Source of the DNA: Hofstenia miamia
Taxonomy: Eukaryota > Xenacoelomorpha > Acoela
Reading direction: 5' to 3'
Length of the DNA stretch: 64,000 nucleotides
Assembly: GCA_004352715.1 (NCBI GenBank)
Contig: SCFE01000037.1
Span: 1,225,762 to 1,289,761, forward strand
Shown here piece by piece: positions 35,257-46,855 of the stretch. Made by a program: the position numbers and the translations under genes. A model generated the notes under the pieces. The model was not told the DNA's origin. It was given only the letters and a program-made list of their open reading frames with translations, and made no database searches. Within the stretch, counting starts at the first letter, position 1; every line of letters starts with the position of its first letter.

Positions 35257-37780
35257 CCAAAAATATTTGAGATTATAATATTAGCATTGTATTCTATAGA
35301 GAGCTTTGTCTGCAATTCGACGTTTTCTTTCATATAAAGAAACGAACTGAAATAGTGTATTAATCTGCCCACCCACAATATGTCAATTTGCTTTAAATCA
35401 TAAAGGTTCCTTATCCTTCACCTATGCATTAAATGAACTGTTTTGATTTATATTTTGAAAAGATTTTTGTAAGTCTCATCATCTTTTCTAGATTATTGAA
35501 TAGTACTTGATTGAATATCATAATTTATGTTGTGAATTAGATCTTGGTGTGAGTACCACACACTAAGAGGTTATATATTATAATTAATATTGTAATTTAT
35601 GGTAATTAACATTGTGTTTTTTTATTAAAACAGTGAATATATGTCTGTGTAACTTTAATTAGCTCTATAAATATTAACTGTTTAACACTTTTCCATCATT
35701 TTGGAAAATCCTACACTTTTGTTCGAATTCCCGACGGTGGATAGAAAGAGGTTGGACAATCTGTGATTACATTGTTAATAACTCTTTATTAGGGTCGATA
35801 CCATAACATAAGAAGGTTCGGTACATTTAACTTGATTTATGTCAAAAACTGAAAATCGTAAGAAAGTTAGTTATTTAGGCTTGCCTTTTGAGACAAGAAC
35901 TGCAGTAATTTACTTTAACGTGCAAACATTAACGCGTATAATTGCACTTAGCATGTATTTTAACAAAGCCAAGCGTGCTAGTTTTCTATGATGTAATGAT
36001 TTTATTCCTTTAACAATTGTAAAAATGTAGATATTGATTATATTGGAACTATTATTTTTATACTATTCAAATAAATTGAAACGCCATCTGTCGATCACAA
36101 CTGGGATTTTAGAGTTAGTGTTAAGCAAATTTTCATTAACAGTTCAAACTTATGTAGATGAAGTTTAGTCCCTGGATACATCTGTAAACATTATTTCTAC
36201 ACATTTACTTAAATGTATCTAATCAGGGCTGTAAAAGTTGATAATTTTCTAATTTTATTGAAAAAGCACACCTAAGTTACATAACACATACGTAGTGTAC
36301 ATTTAATAAGTAGTATGTAACTAAATGCTTGTTCACATTTAAAAGCCACAAATTAATTCATATCTAAAACTTTCATTAGGTATTATTTATTTTCCTCCAA
36401 ATAAATCTTTGGCATACATTTAGTTGAATTACATTGCGAAACAGATTAAATTTTGTAACTTGTTCTGAAAAGATTTTCACGAATTAATAAGATAAAATGT
36501 GATCATGTTTTACTTAATTCAAAATAATATTTACTTAGTCTAGAAAGAAATATACATTATTTCTAGCCGAAAATTATTGAAAGTTTATTCAAATGTGTCT
36601 ATACAGCAACAGCTACATGAGATATCTGATCAAAGAAAAGTATCATTGGATAGCGAATTTCCTACAATCAAGTCACTTGTAAAATAACTGAATGTATGAT
36701 TGTATTATTGCACAACAATGTATTTTCACCAAGTGGAATTACAATTATTTACCCCAATACTACTATTTTTCTTTGTTTTTGACAACCTTGTATTTATTGC
36801 ATTCATTATGTAATGAAATTTTTTACAAAACCAATCTCACATACCAGTTTTTCGAATCCAAAGTAATACTCATTTTTGTTTGCCTAAAATTGCCCCTAGG
36901 CTAAAAAATGTAAGGAGACGTTTATGCTGAAATCTTCTGTATCAGGGGAATAAGCACAAACAGTTTTGATTATCATGACACTATTATGTTACAAAGCAGA
37001 GTCACTATCCATAGACAATATTAATTCAAAATGTAAAAAGCTATTCTAACCTGTTTATAGATATCACTTGGATTAATCATCCTACAAAATAACCACAAAA
37101 TCCTCAGACAAACATTTCAACTAAAAGTATGCGAAATTCATAATAATGACTACATTCCATTACATGTACTATATACATGTATTGAAGGTCAAATTTTCAC
37201 CAAAATGTAATTGTAGTTTTACGCTTAATAGCTAAAGAAATAACACCTAAATTCTAAATTCAAATAGTTACAAACTTTTCCAAACAGTGGATCCTGTTTT
37301 CAAAATATGAAGGATTATATAGTATATTTATTTTCTATATTACATCAATCGGAGAGAGTGTTCTATATAAATTTACATTTATTATAGTATTAATATTTAT
37401 GTTCAACCACACAAAAGCGTTCTTCCTCTGTTTATTAACCAATAAAGAAATAGTCGTAGTTATAATAAACTGCAATCCATGCATCAGCATATCCAAACTA
37501 CTTGAAATTTCCCCATCATAGCGATAGACCTAAGTGTTTATCAATTATTTATATAATTCATTTTTTAGAGCTACCTGGAAAATTTCAAATCTTGGCGTCA
37601 AAGTTGTCATTTCTGGTAAAATGTAAACAGTCATTGAAAAATGTATAGGTCTATTGTCAAAATTGGGGGAAAGCGGGACACTTTCGATGTGCTGACGAAT
37701 TATGTGGAGGACAATTTATTATAAATACTAGTCACCAGTTCAAAAATTTTTATCTCCACTTATAAAATTTTCATCAATAT
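35255..37780. other. Intergenic, nothing recognised
   Basis: AT-rich. Around 35540-35720 there is AT-rich sequence with GTGTGAGTACCACACACT, a short palindrome, but no gene or definable element. Confidence 0.4.
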
Positions 37781-38074
37781 AGATGGACAATGGCCGAACC
37801 TGGCTTGGGCCAAGGTATTGGAAAAAATGGCCTGACCTTTCAAATTCATGCAAATTAACTAAAATACAGTGAATGCAAAATAATTTATAAACAAAATTTT
37901 GAAAAAAATATTTTACCTTTTATCATAATGATTTAAAATACCCACATTTGGTAGTAAACCTCAAAAATTAAAGAAATTTATTTTTAGAAGAATCATAAAA
38001 TGGGCTAGTTTGGTATTAAGTTAAATGGGCTGGGCTGGGATATGATCTACATTTTCGGCCCATGTCCATCTCTG
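37781..38074. mobile_element. hAT-like MITE
   Basis: The left end reads AGATGGACAATGGCCGAA and the reverse complement of the right end reads AGATGGACATGGGCCGAA (preceded by CAG). This is an imperfect terminal inverted repeat around an AT-rich, non-coding centre of about 260 bp. The CAGAGATGG-type start suits hAT-derived MITEs. The target duplication is not clear. Confidence 0.5.
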
Positions 38075-38927
38075 GGTCGAACTCATCAGTAGATTTTTCT
38101 TGGCTCCGCGCTCTGATCTGGCACAGCTGTAATTTTATGCTCCAAAATTCCTATTAGCACTAAGAAAGGAAAAGTCTCTGCATTCAGATTATTTAACATT
38201 TCAACTATCATTCTATGTGAGTGTCTAGCAATACGTCAATTTTCAATTTTTAATTGTAGCTGTTTGAATACATTCTTCTAAATATTAACCTATTTTGGCA
38301 TAATTATTATATAAAGCATTTAATAAATTAAACTAGGCAGAAAGATATTACTAGCATTATCTGCAAAAACTATACACATTGAAATTAAATAACTCTGATA
38401 TAGGAATAACACAATAATTCATTTTAGCACTTACTGTTAAGTAATGGTTGAAAATTCAGTTAAAATTTAAGTGGCCACTTGAATAATTTTTAATAATTTC
38501 ATCAATTGCAGATGACAAAATTCTAATGTTTTCACTCACAGTCTGCTTAAAATTACTGTACATTTTTAAATTGCTACACTTTGCTTTTAAGAGAATTTTA
38601 CTACAACAATATTGATCTGAGTATTCTTCTGGAGTAATAATGAGATTGCTATAAACCTTATTTCAAATTACAGCATTTTATGTATCCCTCTAGATTAACC
38701 AAAAAGGAATTCTAACCCGGTCAGGAAATGGCTATTCCATATCAATTCAATTTTAGGTTTTTCATTTAGTGAACTAATTCTCTAAAATACACTTAATTGC
38801 AAGTAATTTTAAGAAATTGCTATTGAGTTCATTTAAGATTGTAGTGATCATTACTTTCTCCAAGAAATGCAATCAATAATGAAGGATATTAACAATAGAT
38901 ATTGTTAAAAATTGATTTAAATCACAT

Positions 38928-38929
<2 letters not shown>
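38075..38929. other. Intergenic, nothing recognised
   Basis: AT-rich, no gene or repeat structure seen. Confidence 0.45.
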
Positions 38930-38959
<30 letters not shown>

Positions 38960-39128
38960 NNNNNNNNNNNNNNNNNNNNNNNNNNNNNNNNNNNNNNNNN
39001 NNNNNNNNNNNNNNNNNNNNNNNNNNNNNNNNNNNNNNNNNNNNNNNNNNNNNNNNNNNNNNNNNNNNNNNNNNNNNNNNNNNNNNNNNNNNNNNNNNNN
39101 NNNNNNNNNNNNNNNNNNNNNNNNNNNN
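38960..39128. other. Assembly gap (169 N) inside (TA)n
   Basis: N run bordered on both sides by TA dinucleotides (38930-38959 and 39129-39159). Confidence 0.99.
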
Positions 39129-39159
<31 letters not shown>

Positions 39160-39161
<2 letters not shown>

Positions 39162-39764
39162 AATGAACAAATTATTTTTAAAATAAAAAAGTGTAGTTTT
39201 TAAAACCTGACAAATGGTCTAAAATTCTAACAAAAATTGGTTTGGGTGTTACTCCCCTTTTCAACGAGCAACCCCCAAATGTTATCTCTGGTGTTATTAT
39301 CTGCAAATAAAAGCGATTGCCTAAATGTTCACAATTTACAAGACAATTATTGATCAAATCGAAAAATAAAAAACAGTTTAACATGGAGCTATTGATTATT
39401 TACAGAGTGATATAATTTCCATTGCAATAGCGTCAAAACTGACTTTGCGGTAGCCTTCAGAAGTTATAATAACCAAGCATTAAAATCGCTTTACAGGTAA
39501 GCAGGTCAATGATTTAATAGTGAAGAAATTAAAGGAAACTTTAAACGCTTATCATGAGAAGGGAAATAAGGAAAAGTTGTCAAAGTTTATATGGATTTTC
39601 TTAGTTTTTCAAAGTGCTTGAATTTAATTGAAATGTTGCTCGCTGAAAAGAGGGAGCAACCCCCAAACCAATTTTTACTAGAGTGTTAGACCATTTGTCA
39701 GGTCTTAAAAACTACACTTTTTATTTCAAAAAATTTTTTTTTCACTCAACCCTACTATATATAT
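39160..39764. mobile_element. MITE with long (about 90-120 bp) terminal inverted repeats
   Basis: The left arm (39180-39271) contains AGTGTAGTTTTTAAAACCTG and ACAAATGGTCTAA, then AAAAATTGGTTTGGG and AACGAGCAAC. The right arm (about 39640-39727) is its reverse complement with about 10% mismatches. Similarity extends outward, more weakly, to TA dinucleotides on both sides (GGAATGAACAAA against the reversed GGTTGAGTGAAAAA). The centre of about 350 bp is AT-rich and non-coding. Insertion into, or origin of, a TA tract is suggested. Confidence 0.75.
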
Positions 39765-42700
39765 ATTCACTAAGATAGTTTTTATTTATATGTGGATCTT
39801 GCTTTATATGTATTTGAACTTTTAGTAAACCAGTTATTCATTTCATGATTAATATTAAAAAGTTAAGTTATATTCTGATAAAGAATCGACTTTTTACACT
39901 CTTAAACTACATTTGGGCTAATTGCAAATGAATAGGCAATCAACTATGAAATAAGTAGATGACAAATCGAATTCTTGGGCAGAATTTTATGGAAACACAC
40001 GGTGAATTCTCCAAAGAATATTTTGCTAATAGAAAAACCATCCATCAACTCATTACAAAGTTGCATTCAATTACCTCCCAGATTAACAGAATTCGAAATT
40101 TAATAACGTACAAAGGAAATGAAATACACTATTAATTTACTAATAAGGAAAGATTCACTTCGTTTAATAAGTTGAAATCCAAAAGCTAATTGACGAAATG
40201 ATGGAATATCAAAGTTATATTTTATCTAATTCAAATTACATAATTCTTATAAAGTTTTGTGTCAAATTAAAAGAAAGAACAAATCATGTTGTTATTCTCT
40301 AATTCTTGTATATATATACAATTTCAATTAATTGATTGTTTCATTTGCAATATATTGAATGCTTCTCAATAATCAATTATTGAACAGTCCAGGCCAATAC
40401 ATCTTTAGTAAATAGTGATACTCGATGCTGTACTTCCACATGGGAGCACACCATAACTTTTCTGGTTTCTCGTTTGTCTCTTCAAGATAAATCAAAAATT
40501 GAATCTTCAAAAGATGCGCAGCATAAAATTTTAATGAGTCAAAAATTTGGTAAATTCAGAAATTAAGTACCATTTAATCAAATATTATTAAAAAATGCAA
40601 GATTGTGTGCATTTTCTCATGCTATATAACCTAAATGCACGTAAATTTCGTAAAATTACATAATGTTGGATTTATATATTGCATCTCATTTTTCCTTAAA
40701 GTACAATTTAATTTATGCAAAACAGATGCAATCTCTTAGATTTGTGATAAATGTTAATTGTGATTATTTCAGTTCAAATTCACCAGAAATTATAATTTGC
40801 CATTAGGTTAATTATTCCCAAATGACATTGGAAAATTTATCAAAGCTTTGCTTCGTAGAGTATTTGAAAAGTTTGAATTGATTGCGTTGTTGAAAATAGA
40901 CAATTGTAGTGATTTGGCTTTAAGTTATCTAAACATAAAATCTGAGAACATTGGAAATAATAAAGCTGTAAAAGAAAAGGCCAGCTGATTAAAGTTTTTG
41001 TTTAGTATGTCAATTTTGAACACTTTGATCTTCCTGATTTAAAGTGCGACAAGTACGGTTTTTTATATTGGCATAAAGGCCTTGAAATTGAACACTGGTA
41101 CACTTTTGCATGTGAGAAAACAAAAGCATTTTTTCTGAAGTTAATTTGAGCAGCTTGCACCATTAGATTCATTTCTACTTGTTGATATTGCATTAATCTA
41201 ACAATAATCTATATAATGCTAAATGATTGTCTGCGAATGATTATAAACAGTTTAAATACGTAAATCTGTTCTTCTCTTGCTTAATTGAGAGTAATATTTA
41301 AGATCGACTAAAAGCCAAAAATGACAACTCTATTTCTTAATTATTTTGAAAATCACATTTATTTACGAATACCTTACAAAGGAAAGTGCATATAATGCAG
41401 AAGTAGAATTATGAAGGAATCATTTAAATATGTCAGTGTCGTGGTAATGCTTTTTTCGGAGGCATGACCACATTTCGCATTATTGAATGAGGTAAATTCA
41501 CAATGTCTTTCCTGAAGCAGTGCACTATTTATTTAAGAAGCTAAGAACTCTAAATATTTTTAAAGTGACAAATGGAATTGATGACAATTCACCAAGGGTC
41601 GCAAAATGCACTCCAAGCTGTCGAAATATATGAATATTTAATAACCTATAAATAAATATATCTGGAAAATGATTATTCATATGCACTATTAGTTTGTTTC
41701 GACAAACTTAAAAAGTCATGAAGTTTCTATGCAACATCATAAACAGACTAATTTTATAGAAGTTTGCATTCTTGTGGGGTGCAAAATACACCCCAAACGA
41801 CTACCAGATGTTAAAGATAATTCAGAATTTTGATCAATGAACTAGACTTTATAGCACCTTAGGTTAGACTTTCCCACTAAAAGGATACACGTTTGTCAAA
41901 ATAACTACACTGGTCCAAATCGCCCGAACAGAATACTCTTAACCCTATTAGGCCTGAAGCAGTAACCACCTCTCCCCATTAAGCATCCGATTAATAAAAG
42001 TAATGACTAAAATCTTTTGTAGATCATGAATTCAAATAAAAGCTCTTTCCCGCAAAGTAGAAATGACAATTCATCTTTGCATCACATATTTCTTTGCTTT
42101 ATATGTTAATTAAAAATCACACATGGTTTCAAAATTCCTAAATGATTTGACCGGAGTTATACATTGTAAGCTTAATGGCTTTGGATGTGTTTCTTGGAAG
42201 ATTTCGGCATAAGAACATTAAAGCGCGATTTAGGTCTTTCATTTATGTGAAAAAATTCCCCTAAATCTTTAACAAACGTAGAAGAGTGGGCAAAGTTTAT
42301 AGATGAGCCAAACAGCATGATCTTCTTTTGGACGATGTTGCTAAGCCATCGCAATGTTTGCTTGAGACTGCATATTTTTGGTAATCGTAGAAATTCATGT
42401 ACAAATAACTTCAAATTTTAAGGAATCAGAAATACTGTAAGTTAAGATGAAATGAATTCAAAATATGAAAAAATGGCATTCAAGGTTTTGAAAAATTCTA
42501 AAAATATTTATAATTCAGTTTACAATTTCCAAAATTTATCAACAGATCGTGGTTATAAAAGAAAAAATTAAATCCGATTCTTAGTTGGAAAAGACCCACC
42601 ACGTTAAAAATTAAGATGCAATTATGAAATTTAATACCCCCTTCAAACAGGAGCGGGCAAATTATATAGCTACAACTTAAGCGATTTTTTTCAAAACCTT

Positions 42701-43259
42701 TGAATGCAATTTTGTGTGCAACACTGCACATTCTTTATACATATTTCTGGACAAAATTCACCAGCATATAGGATTCCCTTTATATGTTCTAGAATATAAA
42801 TGCATATTTGAACGGATACAGGTTGAACTATAAGTCACATCAATTTTATTTTTAAAATATCAACATAGTATAAGATTGACTGCAATGAAATGAAACAGAT
42901 TTGAATACATAATAAAGGGAATTACTAATGTTACAAAAGTTTTCAAAGAAACCATCATCTTCCTAAATTACAAGCTGACATCTTTGAGCAGTACCTGCTT
43001 TTGCGAGAATTTCTGGCTAGAAGAAAGAAATGAGGTTCATCCAGTTTTATTTACTGAAACAGCGGATTAACATAACTAAACAAACATGTTTTGAATGCAT
43101 GCCTTCTCTGAACTAAGCAGAAGGAAAAATGTCATCTGTTATTTTACAGGAAAGTGAATCTCAAATGGCAGTGCAATGACCATTAAGATTATTAGATTTA
43201 TCACCATGGATTATTATCTATGGGGTTTATTGAAAGCAAGTATCTACAATTCAATCTAA
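39765..43259. other. Intergenic, nothing firmly recognised
   Basis: AT-rich. Two related short motifs, GGGTCGCAAAATGCACTCC (41596) and GGGGTGCAAAATACACCCC (41776, nearly palindromic), lie about 180 bp apart and may mark the ends of a small decayed element. No gene found. Confidence 0.4.
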
Positions 43260-44993
43260 TCAATTCAAAACTTAGGAGGTTCATCTGCTCTCTGTTCCCT
43301 CTTGGTTGCCGCCCTGCATCCAAAACGTATTGCATTGGGAAGATAAAATTTTTCATAGTAATTTAGAAATTGCATCTGCATTCAATTTATTCTTCAACTC
43401 AGTCTTTCAATCAGATGATTATTTTATGTGTGAAAATGAGCCTCGAAATTTAAATAATATTGATATATCGTTAACAGAAATCATAAAGGTTATAAATGAA
43501 ATGTCTAATAAAAATGGAATAGGGAGTGATAAAATTTCAATGACTTTCTTAAAGAGATTTTCAACAGAATTATCTCCTCATATCTTATTACTATTTCGTA
43601 ATTGTTTAAAAACAGGTATATTTCCAGATGTTTGGAAAATTACGGACATTGTTCCAATTCACAAAAGTGGCAAAAAAATGAAATCTCAAATTACAGACCT
43701 ATTAGTTTATTACCGAAATTATCTTTAATGTTTGAAAAGCTAATTTACAAACATTTATATAAATATTTTCGAGCATTTTTATCTGAACAACAGTTTGGTT
43801 TCGTAAATAAAAGAAATACATACAGTCAGTTACTTTTATATCTGGATTATGTTTACTTCAATAATGACTTATCGCATCCTACATATGTTCTATATACTGA
43901 CTTTTAAAAAGCCTTTGATTCTGTTTCTCACTACAAACTACTCACAAAATTACAGTTTTTTGGAATTGGTGGAAATTTACTTTGTTTATTGAAATCTTAT
44001 CTTAGCAATCGATTTCACAGAGTGATATATGACGAAATCAAGTCCACACTACTTCCTGTTAAAAGTGGAGTTCCTCAAGGGTCCGTCCTTGGCCCTCTTT
44101 TGTTTATAATATATATCAATGATCTGCCATTAAGCTGTAACTTTAGTAAGATATTTATGTATGCTGATGACGTTAAATTATGCAGTTCTGATATTAACAA
44201 TATTGTAAATGATTTCAATAAAATACCAACGTGGTCAAATAATAATCTCTTATCTTTCAATATCGATAAATTTAAATTTATTAGATTTGGTGATAAAGTA
44301 ACACAGTCTATTCCTCTCATAATAGCACCAATTGTAGCAAATGACTTTGTTAAAGATCTGGGCCTGATAATAACACCAAACCTTTCTTGGTCTACTCATT
44401 ATTTGAAGAAATTAAGAAGTTGCAGTTATCTTTTTTCTAATATTAAACGGAATATTCCTTACTCAACTCATTTTAAGATCAAGTTAACTCTATATATATC
44501 ATTGGTATTATCATGTCTAAGTTATGGCTCAATTCTGATGGAATTATCCCCCTTCATAATTGACAAGCTAGAAGCCTTTCAACATAGATGTTTTAAGTGG
44601 ATATTACCAGGTCTTGATTATAAATCACAATTGATACGCTTAAACATGCTTCCGATACCTTATTATTTTCAGTTACTTGATTTAATATATTTTAATAAGC
44701 TATTGAATGACCAATATGATTTGGAACTATCAAAAATTACCGGCTTCGTTCTTCAAATCTTACAATTTTCAAATCAAAGGATATAAGAAAAGAATCAACC
44801 AGATCTTTTTATTTAAATAGAATTGCAATACTTGCAAATTATATACATCAAAATACTTCCATCAATTTATATGGATCATTGAAACAAGTAAAAAGATCAT
44901 TAAAAGACTTCTTCCAGCAACAGTTTTTAAATAACTTTAACTATTCCGTTAAAAACAACTGTAAGAAATATGCAATATGTTTGTCGTTTCTGC

Positions 44994-45276
44994 NNNNNNN
45001 NNNNNNNNNNNNNNNNNNNNNNNNNNNNNNNNNNNNNNNNNNNNNNNNNNNNNNNNNNNNNNNNNNNNNNNNNNNNNNNNNNNNNNNNNNNNNNNNNNNN
45101 NNNNNNNNNNNNNNNNNNNNNNNNNNNNNNNNNNNNNNNNNNNNNNNNNNNNNNNNNNNNNNNNNNNNNNNNNNNNNNNNNNNNNNNNNNNNNNNNNNNN
45201 NNNNNNNNNNNNNNNNNNNNNNNNNNNNNNNNNNNNNNNNNNNNNNNNNNNNNNNNNNNNNNNNNNNNNNNNNNNN
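44994..45276. other. Assembly gap (283 N)
   Basis: N run at the 3' end of the LINE, followed by (TTA)n. Confidence 0.99.

Positions 45277-45321
<45 letters not shown>
45277..45321. repeat. (TTA)n trinucleotide array, probable LINE tail
   Basis: About 15 TTA units directly after the gap. Another trinucleotide tail (TATTATTAT) ends the LINE fragment at 53973-53982. Confidence 0.85.
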
Positions 45322-45323
<2 letters not shown>

Positions 45324-46176
45324 GTACTCAAAAATATTCCACGAATATATTTTATTTTTAGTTTTTCGAGAAATTTGAGCACAACGTTGTCACCAATTTT
45401 ATTCGTTTGAACGAGCTATGTCTGTTTGTACCAGTTAGATGTATTAGTGCTGATAACATCATCCTAACTCTATGAATACTTAACATTTATGTAAAATTCA
45501 AGTTTTTTCTAAGTTCAATTATTACATTGAATAGTAAAGTTTTGAATATCTAAAAAACAAACTAATACATTTTATACCAATTTCTGATTTTTTGGAAATG
45601 TCTCTATAACTTGCTTCATGAATTTTCACAAATGACCTATGTCTAATGACTTAAAAAATTTTTGTCCCATCTCAATCTATTTCCATGAGATATATTACTC
45701 ATCCTATTTTATCTGATTAGAAGCTGTTGAACTATTTTGCTAGTAGAAATTTGCGAATGTCAATAAATGCTTCTTTCAAAAAGGGATATCAGATAAATCT
45801 AAAAGAGTATTATGCTATTTGCGTTTAGTAAACTTTAATTTTTGCCTACCACTAGATTACATCAAATCAATGGAGACAGTGCAGATGGTAGTTACTAATC
45901 AGTGATGAACAATGTTCCCTAGACGTAGCTTACCATCACGTTGAGTTAGTTCTTCAATATTGTTTAATCACTTTGATGAATGAATTGATTACCAAGGCCG
46001 AGACGTTACTTGCACTTGAATGAGCAACGTTTTAGGCGTACGTAAGTATCAATAATGGGAACATGCCATCGCACAATTATCAGCTTTGATTGCCTTTTAA
46101 TTATGGCTCTGTGTGACGGGATATTTTTGCTACGAATCTAGTCGAGTCGGGTCAGTCGGATTTCGAATTTCGAGTC
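45322..46176. other. Intergenic, nothing firmly recognised
   Basis: AT-rich. Positions 46138-46176 (GTCGAGTCGGGTCAGTCGG) resemble the GC-rich core of the dispersed GGGTCGGG repeat. Confidence 0.4.
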
Positions 46177-46855
46177 TTTTCTACCTACATAACCCATCAA
46201 TATTATACTTGTACATAGATATAGTATTAAGTAATCAATGTTGATGTTATTAAATTAAATATCACTTGAATAAAGTGTGAAGTTTTTTTAGCAACTTGAA
46301 ATCGCGATCTTTGTAATGAAGTTTTAATACAACTTTTACGAAAGAGTAGAAAATGAAACTTTTTATGTTAAAAATTCAAAACAATCCAATCAGCAGGGAG
46401 AGGCAACCAAAGTAATATCAATCAATTCTAAAATCTTGATGTTAGTTACCTTCATGCCATAGACATTTTCTGCTAAAACCCAATGATTCTGAAAGAAATT
46501 TTTGTACAAATATTTTTCTACCTACATAACCCATCAATATTATACTTGTACATAGATATAGTATTAAGTAATCAATGTTGATGTTATTAAATTAAATATC
46601 ACTTGAATAAAGTGTGAAGTTTTTTTAGCAACTTGAAATCGCGATCTTTGTAATGAAGTTTTAATACAACTTTTACGAAAGAGTAGAAAATGAAACTTTT
46701 TATGTTAAAAATTCAAAACAATCCAATCAGCAGGGAGAGGCAACCAAAGTAATATCAATCAATTCTAAAATCTTGATGTTAGTTACCTTCATGCCATAGA
46801 CATTTTCTGCTAAAACCCAATGATTCTGAAAGAAATTTTTGTACAAATATTTTTC
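46177..46855. repeat. 337-bp tandem duplication, two near-identical copies
   Basis: The sequence starting TTTTCTACCTACATAACCC at 46177 restarts at 46514 (offset 337) and runs to 46855. I found no mismatch by eye. Both copies include ATGATTCTGAAAGAAATTTT and end at AATATTTTTC. No N separates them. The 5-bp TTTTC shared at the junction is what unequal or slipped duplication would leave. Neither copy is coding. Confidence 0.9.

Larger units (their letters stand above)
43260..45321 (+). mobile_element. CR1/Jockey-like LINE, 5'-truncated, frameshifted
   Basis: Reverse transcriptase is recognisable from about 43330 onward: NLEIASAFNLFFNSVF, then KTGIFPDVWK, SLLPKLSLMFEKLI, LSEQQFGFV, and motif A as DF followed by a stop and KAFDSVSHYK. 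Motif B is VPQGSVLGPLLFIIYINDLP and motif C is FMYADDVKL. FVKDLGLII is followed by a C-terminal domain. Breaks seen are a frameshift near 43690, an in-frame TAA near 43905 and a frameshift near 44745. After the last shift the C-terminal block continues to about 44993. The endonuclease is missing. The 283-N gap and the (TTA)n tract (45277-45321) fall where the element's 3' tail would be, so the trinucleotide array is probably the LINE tail. Confidence 0.85.

Noticed and set aside
35725-35745. GTTCGAATTCCCGA, similar to a tRNA B box
   Set aside because: No matching A box, acceptor stem or anticodon arm upstream.
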